Assembly (NCBI GenBank): GCA_026196955.1
Contig: JAPHTO010000006.1
Coordinates: 1 to 42,036, forward strand
Length of the DNA: 42,036 bases
Source of the DNA: Colwellia sp.
Lineage (GTDB): Bacteria > Pseudomonadota > Gammaproteobacteria > Enterobacterales > Alteromonadaceae
Direction of reading: 5' to 3'
A program made the translations under genes and the position numbers. Shown piece by piece: positions 27,001-36,439 of this stretch. The number at the start of each line of letters is the position of its first letter. Position 1 is the stretch's first letter. The notes beneath the pieces were generated by a model, which searched no databases, was not told where the DNA came from, and saw only the letters and a list, made by a program, of their open reading frames with translations.

Positions 27001-27104
27001 AACTTTTCAAGGTATTAATTGTCGATGCGCTTTTCTGTCATCATTTTTATTTTTAGATAAATGCTAATATAGTAATAGACCCCTCTCTGAACGGAGACTG
27101 AAAA

Positions 27105-28082
27105 ATGCAGATAACCAAAGGCTTCTATTTTAGCTTTTTCATTGTTGTTTCTTTTTTCCAAGTTGCGAAAGCGCAATCCCATGAAAATAATGAGAGTTAT
27201 TTTTTTGATTTTGAACATATAAAATCTTCGATAGCATACCTTGAGAGCCCTTCATTATTACGATTAATGACGGTTGCTGACACTCAAGCTATGAAGCACT
27301 TAAAAAACCATTCAGACCGAACAGGCTACTATTCAAAAGAAAGCTCAACGAAAGACATAGCTAAAGACTTACTCGTTAACAAAAGCTATTCAAAAGAAGT
27401 GTTATCTCAGGTAAGTTCGCTGTTTCAAGTGATTAAAAAAGATAAAAAAAAGCAAGATTTTTGTATCAAACAAGTTGTTCAGTATTTGCCGAACGACTTT
27501 ACCTTTAAGGGTCACTTATACTTCACTTGGGGATATGATATTGGTGTTTCAATGGATGAAAATGCCTCAATAAATCTTGCCCATAAAACATTTAGAAAAT
27601 CAATAAACGAAGTTTGGTATTACTGCATTCATGAGCTGCACCATGTTGGCTTCCAGCAATATAATCCTTTTCCTGATATCTCAAAAGTGCAAACAAAAAA
27701 ACAACTATTTACGCTGGTTCAATACCTTACCTTTCTAGAAGGCACTGCTGTTTACGCGGCTTATCATGCGCGTAAACAAAACCAACATCTAGAAGATCCT
27801 GACTATATAGCACTTGAAAACCCTAACACTATCCAACAAATGACTACAGAATATTTTGAAATATACAGGTTCATTAAAAAGCAGGCCGATGAACAAGGCA
27901 ATAAAGCGCTAACCTCAAATGATTGGAATTTAATCAACAACCTATCTGATGGAAAAAGGCTTTGGTATAGAGTGGGCGGCATGATGGCACAAAAACTTGA
28001 TAAACAATTAGGTAGGGAAAAATACAAGGCACTAATAAAACAACCACCACAACGTTTTTTTAATGCCTATGACGAGCTATAA
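27105..28082 (+). CDS. Predicted secreted HEXXH zinc metallopeptidase-like protein
   Basis: 325-aa exported protein with signal peptide cleaved after AKA (residue 23). The HEXXH motif is at 176-180 (CIHELHHVGFQQYNP), preceded by a hydrophobic-aromatic helix. A downstream Glu in TFLEGTAVYAAYHARK (E212) is well placed as third zinc ligand (gluzincin arrangement). The protein resembles putative zinc-dependent peptidases of the DUF5700 kind; I could not check this. GGAGA lies seven bases before the ATG. It is on the same strand as pqiABC, 149 bases downstream across a hairpin, so it could be a separate unit. Peptidase activity and substrate are inference. Confidence 0.72.
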   Translation: MQITKGFYFSFFIVVSFFQVAKAQSHENNESYFFDFEHIKSSIAYLESPSLLRLMTVADTQAMKHLKNHSDRTGYYSKESSTKDIAKDLLVNKSYSKEVLSQVSSLFQVIKKDKKKQDFCIKQVVQYLPNDFTFKGHLYFTWGYDIGVSMDENASINLAHKTFRKSINEVWYYCIHELHHVGFQQYNPFPDISKVQTKKQLFTLVQYLTFLEGTAVYAAYHARKQNQHLEDPDYIALENPNTIQQMTTEYFEIYRFIKKQADEQGNKALTSNDWNLINNLSDGKRLWYRVGGMMAQKLDKQLGREKYKALIKQPPQRFFNAYDEL

Positions 28083-28240
28083 AACACAACACAAAACGAC
28101 TGTAAACACTTAATTAATAATGGTTTTTATAGATACCATAAGAACAAAAAAAGCAACAACATATTAATGTTACTGCCTTTTATTATTTATCTAGCGAAGT
28201 TAATGAGTAAGCTTTTGACTAGGCAACAAATAAGTTATCG

Positions 28241-28504
28241 CTATTTAAAAGAAAACATCCTTGTTATTGTTGCATCTTTATCAATTAAATGGTGCTTTAA
28301 AGCGCCAACAACATGCACAACAATAAAAGCGATCAACACTGCTGTTAATGAGTCATGCAAAGTATGGCCTATTGACGCGACACCTTCATTTAAAGCAATA
28401 GCTTTTCCTGAAACTTGGTCATAATTAGATGCGACCAACTCAAGACCAAAAATATATATGCCATGCCCTCCAGCTCCTGACTGGACTGTAAAGCTACAAT
28501 TTAA
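28241..28504 (-). pseudogene. Remnant of a cytochrome b561 gene (C-terminal half)
   Basis: The minus-strand frame, open for 87 codons, reads FGLELV near its start, then ASIGHTLHDSLTAVLIAFIVV and HVVGALKHHLIDKD, ending TRMFSFK. This is the C-terminal heme-binding half of bacterial cytochrome b561: a helix with HTLHD, then HVVGALKHHLIDKD with the conserved His pair and IDKD. Two consecutive TAG codons (28510-28505) end the frame on the 5' side. No start region with its own promoter or the first two helices with their heme histidines lie further upstream; the next gene begins there. An internal ATG (28438) gives only 65 codons. I call it a truncated, probably nonfunctional gene. Confidence 0.72.
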
Positions 28505-28583
28505 CTACTAACTGTCTAACAAAATCAGGGAAGTCCAAGTTCACTTTAAGACAAAGATTAAGTGAACATAACCGCATTTACTG

Positions 28584-28617
28584 TTTTAAAATGGCTCTGA
28601 TCCCAGCTATTTTAAAA
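28584..28617 (-). terminator. Terminator of the SnoaL-like lipoprotein gene
   Basis: Arms TTTTAAAATGGCT (28584-28596) and AGCTATTTTAAAA (28605-28617) pair over 13 bp with one wobble and an 8-base loop. The stem includes the stop codon of the gene, and the minus-strand copy ends in a TTTT-containing arm. Confidence 0.6.
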
Positions 28618-29475
28618 GTTACCAAATTTACCGTTAGTGTTTTTCCACTGCTCTTTAGGAAGAATGCTCTCCATCACATCCCAGTGTTCAACAATTTTAC
28701 CGTTTTCTACTCGGAACAAGTCATAGTACGAAGTAGCCTTACCCGCAAATGTACCTTCACTTATTGTTAAAACAAAGTTGCCCTCACCTAACACCTTGTG
28801 GTTCTTATAGTACTCCATACTTATGCCTTGTTTTGTCATCGCTTCTATCGCTTGACCAAGACCTGACAAACCATCAGCAATAGCAGTATTGTGCTGCAAA
28901 TAATTGTCACCATCAATAAATTGACTTAACTTGTCGTACTCTGCGTTAACCAAAACCGTATTGACAAAATCTGCAACTAGCGCTTTGTTTTCTTCAGTTT
29001 TATCAATATCAACTATTTCGGTAGTACCATCAAGCTGCGTTCGTCCACTTGGGTTTGGTTTATCTGCTTTAACATCTAGATTATCCCAGTGCTCAACAAT
29101 TTTTCCATCTTCAAATCGAAAGATGTCAAAACCTACTTTAGGGCCAAAAAAGTTGTAATCTGTGTGGGTAAAAACAAAATCACCGTCTTGAAATGCCCTA
29201 ACAACATTCACTTTTGCACTGCCTTTGGGTAATGCTTGCAGCAGCTCGCCAAACCCTGCCAAGCCGTCAGCAACAGCAAGGTTATGCTGGGTGTATTTTT
29301 GCGGATTAACATAATTAATAGCTTCTTGATTTCCAGTTTCGATAGCATTTAGTAACGCCACAGCTTTTTCTCGATTTGATAGTTTCATACCTGACTCCAC
29401 AGTTGATGATAAGTTAGAACATGCCGATAAGCACAATGACCCGACCAATAGGCCGATGATAGTCTTTATTTTCAT
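28612..29475 (-). CDS. Lipoprotein with two tandem SnoaL-like domains
   Basis: 287-aa lipoprotein (lipobox LSAC, Cys19). It contains two copies of a SnoaL-like (NTF2-fold) domain. The first is residues ~35-145: KYTQHNLAVADGLAGFGELL, then FDIFRFEDGKIVEHWDNLD. The second is ~160-275: NYLQHNTAIADGLSGLGQAI, then YDLFRVENGKIVEHWDVME. The copies match closely at the Q-H-N, ADGL and GKIVEHWD blocks. Single-domain relatives are common, often near AraC regulators, and are of unknown or lyase/isomerase-like function. GGAAAG is before the ATG. An AraC-type regulator lies 95 bases upstream on the same strand, and the pair probably forms a unit. Enzyme activity is not established. Confidence 0.8.
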   Translation of the reverse strand: MKIKTIIGLLVGSLCLSACSNLSSTVESGMKLSNREKAVALLNAIETGNQEAINYVNPQKYTQHNLAVADGLAGFGELLQALPKGSAKVNVVRAFQDGDFVFTHTDYNFFGPKVGFDIFRFEDGKIVEHWDNLDVKADKPNPSGRTQLDGTTEIVDIDKTEENKALVADFVNTVLVNAEYDKLSQFIDGDNYLQHNTAIADGLSGLGQAIEAMTKQGISMEYYKNHKVLGEGNFVLTISEGTFAGKATSYYDLFRVENGKIVEHWDVMESILPKEQWKNTNGKFGNF

Positions 29476-29570
29476 TTTTCTTTCCGCTTAATTTTAGTTA
29501 AGGGAATTTTAAAGCAGTGGCTATAAAGTAGTCAGGTAAGAATGGGAATAAAAATGGTAAAAGTTGAACC

Positions 29571-30443
29571 CTAGTTATTTTTTCTAAATTGATTCGGTGT
29601 AAGCAATGTATGTTTTTTAAAGTATTTTACAAAATTACTCGCTTCATCAAAGCCAAGTGAATCAGAGAGTTGCTGTACTTGTATTTTTTCAACAGTTAAT
29701 CGCCGTTTCGCTTCTAAGATAGTATGAGCATCAATGAGCTGTTTAGCTGTTTTATTTGTCGCTAATTTACATGTTTTATTCAGGGTCTTATAGGTTGTTG
29801 CAACCTGTTCTGCATAATAATGAGCATCTCTCGATTTTGTAAAATTTTCTTCTAAAACAACAACAAAATGATTGAATAGTTCTATTTGATATTGCGTCAT
29901 GTCCGTATGATAGATATCCGGCCTCGCCTCACTTACCTTAATCAAAAAGGCGGCAAATAGCGCTTGTAAATAGCTTACATTTGCACCTTTTGATAGATAC
30001 TCTGCCTCAATAACAGGAACTAATTGGGACAACTGCTCCTCAGTATTCGTCTCCAATTTGAAACTTGGCAAAGCTGAAGTCATAAAGTGAGTGGGAGGAA
30101 ATATTTGTATGCCTACCGTAGATGCTACTTTTTGAATATAACTGTCGGTAAATACAATGAGTTTGCCAGATGGTTTATTTTTTACATCAAAAGTATGTAC
30201 TTGCCCTTGATTAATAAAAACAACACTACCTTTTTCGACTGGAAATTTATGAAAATCAACAAAATGCTCACCAACACCACCCGTTATAAATAACAAGTTG
30301 TGAAAAGAAACTCGATGAGGATCACTAGCGATTGGAAGATGGCCTGCCTCATATCTGCTATAAAGGCTTTCTAACTCAATAATCTCAAACCCCACATCAG
30401 GAAGATTTGGTGTTTTAAAGTATACTTCTGGAATTTGAGGCAT
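29571..30443 (-). CDS. AraC-family transcriptional regulator
   Basis: 290-aa regulator. The N-terminal cupin-like sensing domain (~35-165; VSFHNLLFITGGVGEHFVDF, GSVVFINQGQVHTFDV) is followed by two helix-turn-helix motifs in the C-terminal ~100 residues: ATTYKTLNKTCKLATNKTAKQLIDA, split here across helices 1-4, and LSDSLGFDEASNFVKYFKKH, then TLLTPNQFRK at the end, as usual. The effector is unknown. It is upstream of and co-oriented with the SnoaL lipoprotein gene, which is its likely target. No clear Shine-Dalgarno precedes the ATG. Confidence 0.9.
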   Translation of the reverse strand: MPQIPEVYFKTPNLPDVGFEIIELESLYSRYEAGHLPIASDPHRVSFHNLLFITGGVGEHFVDFHKFPVEKGSVVFINQGQVHTFDVKNKPSGKLIVFTDSYIQKVASTVGIQIFPPTHFMTSALPSFKLETNTEEQLSQLVPVIEAEYLSKGANVSYLQALFAAFLIKVSEARPDIYHTDMTQYQIELFNHFVVVLEENFTKSRDAHYYAEQVATTYKTLNKTCKLATNKTAKQLIDAHTILEAKRRLTVEKIQVQQLSDSLGFDEASNFVKYFKKHTLLTPNQFRKNN

Positions 30444-30688
30444 TGTTGATAATTACTTAGTTACTAAAAATTGTTAAACCCTAATGAGCTGATTTAAGCA
30501 TATTTAAAGACTATATTCACTTTAAGCTTATCTTTCACCTGCAGCTTTCTCTCTGAAACTAGCTTGCAATTAATTATGAAAAAGCCAAAATCACCAATCG
30601 GTCACAATGCCCGCTTGAAAAGCACAGGCCACTTTCTATCCAAAAGAGATCATTCGATAAACATTGGCATCCAAAACCTCTATAAACG
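30444..30688. other. Gene-poor gap between the AraC gene and the isc operon terminator
   Basis: It holds the AraC promoter region (minus strand) and a slightly more G/C-rich patch at ~30590-30640. A plus-strand frame from 30564 crosses the terminator and fdx antisense and is not believed. No RNA gene or repeat was recognised. Confidence 0.4.
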
Positions 30689-30726
30689 AAAAAAGGGCAA
30701 TAACATCACTGCTATTACCCTTTTCA
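30689..30726 (-). terminator. Terminator of the isc operon after fdx
   Basis: On the minus strand AAAAGGGTAATA pairs with TATTGCCCTTTT (one mismatch), followed by six T in total. It lies about 20 bases after the fdx stop, so the operon ends at fdx here. Confidence 0.8.
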
Positions 30727-30746
30727 ATTTTCTCTTTCAAAATCTG

Positions 30747-31085
30747 TTAGTGATTCTCAGAAACCATATTCACCGTATACTTTGGAATCTCAACGACTAA
30801 GTCTTCATCTGCAACAATCGCCTGACAGCCAAGACGTGATTCTGGCTCTAATCCCCATGCTTTATCGAGCATATCATCTTCTAACTCATCACTTTCTTCT
30901 AATGAATCAAAACCTTCTCGAATAATGACATGGCATGTTGTACAAGCGCATACCTTTTCACAGGCATGCTCAATACCAATGTCATTTTTCAAAGCAACAT
31001 TGAGCACATTCTCGCCTTTATCCGCTTCGACAACTGCGCCATCTGGGCATAATTCTTCATGAGGTAAAAATATAATTTTTGGCAT
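30747..31085 (-). CDS. fdx: ISC system [2Fe-2S] ferredoxin Fdx
   Basis: 112-aa adrenodoxin-type ferredoxin with cluster ligands C42, C48 and C51 (in ACEKVCACTTCHV) and C87 (in RLGCQAI). The start PKIIFLPHEELCPDGAVVEA is typical of the Isc-associated protein. It supplies electrons for Fe-S assembly on IscU. AAGAG precedes the ATG at proper distance. It is the last gene of the operon, 44 bases after hscA and followed by a terminator. iscX, often next, is not present in this window. Confidence 0.95.
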   Translation of the reverse strand: MPKIIFLPHEELCPDGAVVEADKGENVLNVALKNDIGIEHACEKVCACTTCHVIIREGFDSLEESDELEDDMLDKAWGLEPESRLGCQAIVADEDLVVEIPKYTVNMVSENH

Positions 31086-31129
31086 TTTAAAATCTCTTAT
31101 TTTCGCGACGTTATACTCGCAACTATGAT

Positions 31130-33004
31130 TTACAATTTTTCTACTGATTGACCGCTTAATGCTTTATTAATTGAGCTATCCATTCTACGCTCCGCAAATA
31201 TAGCTGTCGCTTGATCTAATTTTTCAATCGCCGCTTCAATAGCATCAGCATCTTCGCCTTGGCTAATATCTGCTAACGACTTAATGACTTGCTCAATGTT
31301 AATAATTTCATCGTCATTAAGTAAGTTACGATCCAAGGCGATAGCCGCTTGAATAGACTCTATCACGCGTGCTGCTTCCACTTGCTGCTCTTTAAGCATA
31401 CGTGCGTCGATATCTGCTTTAGCATTATTCATCGAATCTTTTAGCATTTGGGCAATTTTACTGTCATCTAAGCCGAAAGAAGGCTTAACTTCAATGCTAG
31501 ACTCAACCCCTGATGATTTTTCCATCGCAGTCACCGACAGCAAACCATCAGCATCAACTTTAAAAGTAACACGAATATGGGCAGCACCAGCTGTCATAGC
31601 CGGAATACCACGGAGTTCAAACCGTGCTAATGAACGACAGTCATCAACTAACTCTCGCTCGCCTTGCAGCACATGCACTGCCATAGCTGTTTGACCATCT
31701 TTAAAGGTTGTGAACTCTTGTGCTTTTGCCACAGGAATAGTGGTGTTACGCGGAATCACTTTTTCTACCAAGCCGCCCATGGTTTCTAACCCTAGCGATA
31801 GAGGGATAACGTCAAGCAGTAACATATCACTATCAGGTTTATTACCTGCAAGAATATCTGCTTGAATGGCAGCACCAATTGCCACAACTTTATCTGGGTC
31901 AATTGAAGTTAGGGGCTTTTTATTAAAGAACTTTTCAACTTCAGTGCGAACCAATGGCACACGAGTAGAGCCGCCTACCATCACCACTTCTATAACTTCA
32001 CCGGCACTTATGCCGGCATCTTTTAAACTACGACGGCAAGCTCGTAAGGTTTTTTTCACTAAGTTAGCAATTAACTTATCAAAAGTTGCTTTGTTTAAGT
32101 TAGTTGACCAAACTTGTTCATTCTCTAGTGTCAGGCTTACTTCAACACTGTCTTGACTGGTTAGTTGCTCTTTCGCTGCACAAGCTTGTTGCATTAATTG
32201 TCGTTCAAGCGAAGGTGACAACGGACGTGTTAAACCTGCTTGCTCAACTAAATAGTCAACAACTGCAACATCAAAGTCATCACCACCTAACGCTGAATCG
32301 CCGCCTGTAGCAAGTACTTCAAAAACACCTTTATTAAGACGCAAAATAGATATATCAAATGTACCGCCACCTAAGTCATAGATAGCAATAACCCCCTCTT
32401 GACCAGAATCAAGGCCATAAGCGACTGCTGCTGCAGTTGGCTCGTTAAGTAAGCGTAATACATTAACACCTGCTAATTTTGCGGCATCTTTGGTGCTTTG
32501 ACGCTGAGCATCATCAAAGTGAGCGGGTACTGTAACCACCACGCCGGTAAGTTCGCCACCTAGTGCTTGTTCCGCACGCTGGTTTAAATTTTTTAAAATT
32601 TCGGCTGACACTTGCACAGGGTTTATTTTCCCTTGGCGAGTGATGATTTCAGGATGATTTTCATCACCACAAAATTGATAGGGTAAAGAAGGATATTTAC
32701 TTTGAATGTCGCTCAATGCGCGACCAATTAAACGTTTTGCTGAAACCACAGTATTTTGGGCATCACTCACGCTCAAGGCTTTAGCTTCCTCGCCGACTAA
32801 AACGTTTTCACCTGGCAAGTCACCTTGATAGCTAACAATTGAAGGTAAAATGTCGTGGCCGTGGTGATCGGCCAAAGTATTGGGCGTACCACTTTGCACG
32901 CTGGCAATTAAAGAATTAGTCGTGCCTAAATCAATACCCGCTGCGAGTCTATGTTCGTGTGGTACTGTACTTTGACCGGGTTCTGCTATTTGTAAAAGTG
33001 CCAT
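31130..33004 (-). CDS. hscA: Fe-S assembly Hsp70-type chaperone HscA
   Basis: 624-aa specialised Hsp70. The N-terminal ATPase domain has [44 protein letters not shown] and [14 protein letters not shown]. The linker [17 protein letters not shown] joins the substrate-binding domain ([21 protein letters not shown], split around ~430-460) and a helical lid. With HscB it takes the IscU LPPVK segment and drives cluster transfer. Length and sequence agree with HscA rather than DnaK: it is shorter, with no EEVD-like tail. The ATG at 33004 has only a weak Shine-Dalgarno. It lies 81 bases downstream of hscB. Confidence 0.95.
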   Translation of the reverse strand: MALLQIAEPGQSTVPHEHRLAAGIDLGTTNSLIASVQSGTPNTLADHHGHDILPSIVSYQGDLPGENVLVGEEAKALSVSDAQNTVVSAKRLIGRALSDIQSKYPSLPYQFCGDENHPEIITRQGKINPVQVSAEILKNLNQRAEQALGGELTGVVVTVPAHFDDAQRQSTKDAAKLAGVNVLRLLNEPTAAAVAYGLDSGQEGVIAIYDLGGGTFDISILRLNKGVFEVLATGGDSALGGDDFDVAVVDYLVEQAGLTRPLSPSLERQLMQQACAAKEQLTSQDSVEVSLTLENEQVWSTNLNKATFDKLIANLVKKTLRACRRSLKDAGISAGEVIEVVMVGGSTRVPLVRTEVEKFFNKKPLTSIDPDKVVAIGAAIQADILAGNKPDSDMLLLDVIPLSLGLETMGGLVEKVIPRNTTIPVAKAQEFTTFKDGQTAMAVHVLQGERELVDDCRSLARFELRGIPAMTAGAAHIRVTFKVDADGLLSVTAMEKSSGVESSIEVKPSFGLDDSKIAQMLKDSMNNAKADIDARMLKEQQVEAARVIESIQAAIALDRNLLNDDEIINIEQVIKSLADISQGEDADAIEAAIEKLDQATAIFAERRMDSSINKALSGQSVEKL

Positions 33005-33085
33005 GGTATTATTTTCTATTTCATCGGGTAAAATATAATTTGAGGTTACTCGATAATTATCACAGCAACATCAAACTAAGAGTGA

Positions 33086-33613
33086 TTAATCGTCAAACAA
33101 GCTATCTTCTAAGCGTTCAACTTCAATATTGAGTTTTTGATAAAACTTCAATTTACGCAAATTATCGCATGCAAGCACATTAGCTGCCGTATTATTTTCA
33201 AGGATTTGTGATGCTAGCAAGTCAAAATGATGTTGATACTCTTGGGTAAGTTCTTGTTGCGCACTGTCTAGTGCGGCATCAACATCCTTAGCCGTTTTAA
33301 CATCATCCAACATTTCTCTCAATTCCATTTGCCTCATTAAGAAGCTGGTATCACCAAAAGTATGTTGCTCATTCGGTAAATCAACACCACGTAGCGTCAG
33401 TATATATTCAGCACGTTTTAATGGCTGCTTTAACGTTTGATAAGCATCATTAATTTCTGCTGATTTTTGAACCGCAAGCAATTGCTCTTGCCCTGAGGCA
33501 TGCGCAAACTTGTCAGGATGAACTGCTTTTTGCAGGTTTTGATAAGTTTTCGATAGTTGGTTTAAGTCGACATCGAAGGATATTTCAATGTCGAATAATT
33601 GAAAGTAATTCAC
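33086..33613 (-). CDS. hscB: Fe-S assembly J-protein co-chaperone HscB
   Basis: 175-aa J-domain protein. J domain at residues 1-75 with HPD in KAVHPDKFAH, and the family start NYFQLFDIE. The C-terminal three-helix domain (~85-170) binds IscU. The start codon is GTG (33613), not ATG, with AGGT upstream, and matches the position of the start in homologues. It stimulates HscA ATPase and delivers IscU. It is separated from iscA by an unusually long 158-base gap that contains a palindromic repeat element. Confidence 0.94.
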   Translation of the reverse strand: MNYFQLFDIEISFDVDLNQLSKTYQNLQKAVHPDKFAHASGQEQLLAVQKSAEINDAYQTLKQPLKRAEYILTLRGVDLPNEQHTFGDTSFLMRQMELREMLDDVKTAKDVDAALDSAQQELTQEYQHHFDLLASQILENNTAANVLACDNLRKLKFYQKLNIEVERLEDSLFDD

Positions 33614-33673
33614 TTTTTCTACCTAAAGAATTTTAACCCAGAAAAGTTCATCTTTATAATGGTTAAAGTCGCA

Positions 33674-33757
33674 GTTATTTTGCTCTAATGCAAGGCGAAA
33701 GCACGGAGCCTACGCTAGTAGGTGAGTACTTTCAACGCAGCAGTTGAGCCAAATAAC
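33674..33757. repeat. 84-bp nested palindromic element (MITE/REP-like) inside isc operon
   Basis: The outer 18-bp arms GTTATTTTGCTCTAATGC and GCAGTTGAGCCAAATAAC match in 15 of 18 pairs. Inner arms GAAAGCAC (33697-33704) and GTACTTTC (33726-33733) differ once, as a wobble. The apex CCTAC (33709-33713)/GTAGG (33718-33722) is perfect with loop GCTA. The whole would fold as one long hairpin in the iscA-hscB mRNA. It looks like a dispersed intergenic repeat family; copy number could not be checked. Confidence 0.65.
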
Positions 33758-33771
33758 AAAGAATTAAGCCG

Positions 33772-34095
33772 TTATACGTTGAAGGATTCACCACAACCAC
33801 ATTCGCCTTTGGCGTTTGGATTAGTGAATTTAAAACCTTCGTTTAAACCTTCTTTAACAAAATCTAATTCTATACCTTCAAGGTATACTAAGCTTTTTGT
33901 ATCAATGATAATTTTCACTTCTTCAATATCAAAAACATTATCATCTTCATTTAGGTCATCAACAAACTCAAGTACATAAGCCAAACCTGAACAGCCTGTC
34001 GTTTTAATACCTAAACGTAAACCAAGACCTTTACCTCGGTTAACCATAAAAGATTTAACACGCTCTGTTGCTGCTGGCGTCATGGTAACTGACAT
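33772..34095 (-). CDS. iscA: Fe-S carrier/scaffold IscA
   Basis: 107-aa A-type carrier with the three cysteines C35 ([10 protein letters not shown]), C99 and C101 ([11 protein letters not shown]), exactly the E. coli IscA numbering. It accepts Fe or Fe-S and passes clusters to target proteins. It follows iscU by 33 bases and belongs to the isc operon. Confidence 0.95.
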   Translation of the reverse strand: MSVTMTPAATERVKSFMVNRGKGLGLRLGIKTTGCSGLAYVLEFVDDLNEDDNVFDIEEVKIIIDTKSLVYLEGIELDFVKEGLNEGFKFTNPNAKGECGCGESFNV

Positions 34096-34128
34096 ACTAC
34101 TTTTCCTGTTCTTTTTAACTAAAAACGA

Positions 34129-34509
34129 TTAACCATTTTTACTTTTATAATCTTCAATGGCAGCTTTAATGGCATCTTCAGCTAAAATTGAGCAATGAAT
34201 TTTCACTGGCGGTAAAGCTAACTCTTCGGCAATGGCGGTGTTTTTAATTTCACCGGCTTCATCAATTGATTTACCTTTCACCCATTCAGTAACTAATGAG
34301 CTAGAGGCAATAGCTGAGCCACAACCATAGGTTTTAAATTTAGCATCTTCAATAATGCCGTCGTCTGAAATTTTTAATTGCAATTTCATTACGTCACCAC
34401 ATGCGGGTGCGCCAACCATACCCGTTGCTACTGATGGATCACTTTTGTCCATAGAGCCTACATTACGCGGATTTTCATAATGGTCGATTACTTTTTCACT
34501 ATAAGCCAT
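34129..34509 (-). CDS. iscU: Fe-S cluster scaffold IscU
   Basis: 126-aa scaffold. Cluster ligands C37 (GAPACGD, with D39), C63 (TYGCGSA) and C106 with H105 (KIHCSIL). The HscA recognition peptide LPPVK is at 99-103. The family start MAYSEKVIDHYENPRNVG is intact. Clusters are built here from IscS sulfur and then released by HscA/HscB. It lies 46 bases after iscS. Confidence 0.96.
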   Translation of the reverse strand: MAYSEKVIDHYENPRNVGSMDKSDPSVATGMVGAPACGDVMKLQLKISDDGIIEDAKFKTYGCGSAIASSSLVTEWVKGKSIDEAGEIKNTAIAEELALPPVKIHCSILAEDAIKAAIEDYKSKNG

Positions 34510-34555
34510 TTTCTTCTCTCCTAACTGCCATTTACTTTACCTAAACAGGTAAAGC

Positions 34556-35770
34556 TTAATGTCCAGCCCATTCAATTGAGTCTAAGTCGATACCGTCTTT
34601 GAACATTTCCCAAAGCGGTGACATGTCACGTAAGTGACCAATAGATTTCTGTATTATATCGATGGCGTAGTCTATTTCTTCTGTGGTAGTAAAACGACCA
34701 AAACTAAAGCGAATAGAGCTATGTGCCATTTCATCATTTAAACCTAATGCACGAAGTACATAGGAAGGTTCAAGACTAGCCGATGTACAAGCACTACCTG
34801 ATGATACTGCTAAATCTTTTAAAGCCATGATTAATGATTCGCCTTCAACAAAGTTGAAGCTAACATTTAAATTACCGGCATAACGCTTATCAAAATCACC
34901 ATTAACAAAAACTTGTTCCATAGCGTTTAAACCTGCCCATAAACGATCACGCATGGCCGTTACATGTTCAAGATCTTGCGTCATTTCTTCTTTAGCTATA
35001 CGACAAGCTTCACCCATACCGACAATTTGATGAGTAGCAAGCGTACCTGAGCGCATACCACGCTCATGACCACCGCCATGCATTTGCGCTTCAAGGCGAA
35101 TACGTGGCTTACGACGCACATATAATGCCCCGATGCCTTTAGGGCCATACATTTTATGAGCAGAAATAGATAACATATCTACTTTTGAGTTTTGCATGTC
35201 TATTTTAATTTTCCCAGCACTTTGCGCTGCATCAACATGGAAAATAATTTTACGTGCACGACACATTTCGCCAATTTCGCTAATGTCTTGTATTACACCA
35301 ATTTCATTATTTACATGCATTATGCTCACTAAAATAGTGTCATCACGCATTGCTGCTTCAAGCTTATTTAAGTCGATTAAGCCATTATCTTCAGGATCAA
35401 GATAGGTAACTTCAAAACCTTGTCGCTCTAATTCACGACACGTATCTAACACTGCTTTATGCTCTGTTTTACAGGTGATGATATGCTTGCCTTTTTTATG
35501 GTAAAAGTTGGCAGCACCTTTAATCGCTAAGTTATCTGACTCAGTTGCACCTGAGGTGAAAACAATTTCACGAGGATCAGCATTAATTAAATCTGCTATT
35601 TGATTTCGGGCAATATCCACGGCTTCTTCGGCTTGCCAACCAAATTTGTGTGAGCGTGATGCTGGATTGCCAAAATGACCATCTGTGGTCATGTATTGCA
35701 CCATTTTTTCTGCAACACGTTTATCAACAGGGGTAGTTGCTGAATAATCAAAATAAATAGGAAGCTTCAT
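34556..35770 (-). CDS. iscS: Cysteine desulfurase IscS
   Basis: 404-aa PLP enzyme. PLP lysine K206 in [11 protein letters not shown]104 in KTEHKAV stacking on PLP, and catalytic C328 in [14 protein letters not shown], identical numbering to E. coli IscS. It removes sulfur from cysteine as persulfide for Fe-S assembly and for tRNA thiolation. It starts 36 bases after iscR. Confidence 0.97.
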   Translation of the reverse strand: MKLPIYFDYSATTPVDKRVAEKMVQYMTTDGHFGNPASRSHKFGWQAEEAVDIARNQIADLINADPREIVFTSGATESDNLAIKGAANFYHKKGKHIITCKTEHKAVLDTCRELERQGFEVTYLDPEDNGLIDLNKLEAAMRDDTILVSIMHVNNEIGVIQDISEIGEMCRARKIIFHVDAAQSAGKIKIDMQNSKVDMLSISAHKMYGPKGIGALYVRRKPRIRLEAQMHGGGHERGMRSGTLATHQIVGMGEACRIAKEEMTQDLEHVTAMRDRLWAGLNAMEQVFVNGDFDKRYAGNLNVSFNFVEGESLIMALKDLAVSSGSACTSASLEPSYVLRALGLNDEMAHSSIRFSFGRFTTTEEIDYAIDIIQKSIGHLRDMSPLWEMFKDGIDLDSIEWAGH

Positions 35771-35806
35771 TTACTCTCTTTCTCCACTTAAAATCGGCAT
35801 AATTGC

Positions 35807-36328
35807 TTATGAGCAATCATGCATAATATTGGGGCTATCATCTTTTATATTGATAATAGTTTCTAACGACTGTGTTTTATTAGAACGACTATGTTCGTCA
35901 TTTTGTCGTTGAGACACAGTTTTTACATCATTTTTGGCGACTAATTCAGCCAAGGTAATATTTTGCAAAAATTCTTCTATTCGTTCACTGAGCCCTTGCC
36001 ATAGTGAGTGAGTTAAGCATTGCTCTCCCCCTTGACAGTTACCTTTGCCTTGACACTTAGTTGCATCAACACTTTCATTAACAGCTGAAATAACATCTGC
36101 AACCGCAATTTGTGCTGAACATTTCCCTAAACGATAACCACCGCCAGGACCTCTAATGCTAATAACTAAGCCATGTTTACGTAACTTTGAGAATAACTGC
36201 TCTAAGTATGATAAAGAAATAGCTTGTCGCTCAGAAATGTCTGCTAGAGAAACGGGCCCATAGGCTGCGTGAATTGTAACATCAAGCATTGCTGTAACAG
36301 CATAACGGCCTTTAGAAGTTAGTTTCAT
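35807..36328 (-). CDS. iscR: Fe-S sensing repressor IscR
   Basis: 173-aa Rrf2-family regulator. The winged helix-turn-helix ([20 protein letters not shown], then [20 protein letters not shown]) is followed by the [2Fe-2S] ligands C92, C98, C104 and H107. In the cluster-loaded form it represses the isc operon through type-1 sites; the apo form acts at type-2 sites. The first gene of the operon, with two type-1-like sites upstream. The ~25-residue C-terminal tail is polar and not conserved. Confidence 0.95.
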   Translation of the reverse strand: MKLTSKGRYAVTAMLDVTIHAAYGPVSLADISERQAISLSYLEQLFSKLRKHGLVISIRGPGGGYRLGKCSAQIAVADVISAVNESVDATKCQGKGNCQGGEQCLTHSLWQGLSERIEEFLQNITLAELVAKNDVKTVSQRQNDEHSRSNKTQSLETIINIKDDSPNIMHDCS

Positions 36329-36439
36329 AATTTTATTCGCTAATTAATTCTTCAGTGTAAACGTTATTTCAAGGACAATTTTATGTTCAATAGCTTATTT
36401 GCGCGCAATTTTACATAACCTTAAAATTTAATCAAGTAT

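Noticed and set aside
28167-28424. 85-codon plus-strand frame
   Set aside because: It is antisense to the cytochrome b561 remnant and has no family-like features.
30564-30800. 78-codon plus-strand frame
   Set aside because: It crosses the isc terminator and the 3' end of fdx in antisense; composition is not protein-like.
31866-32310. Frames antisense to hscA
   Set aside because: Shadow frames of a strongly conserved gene.
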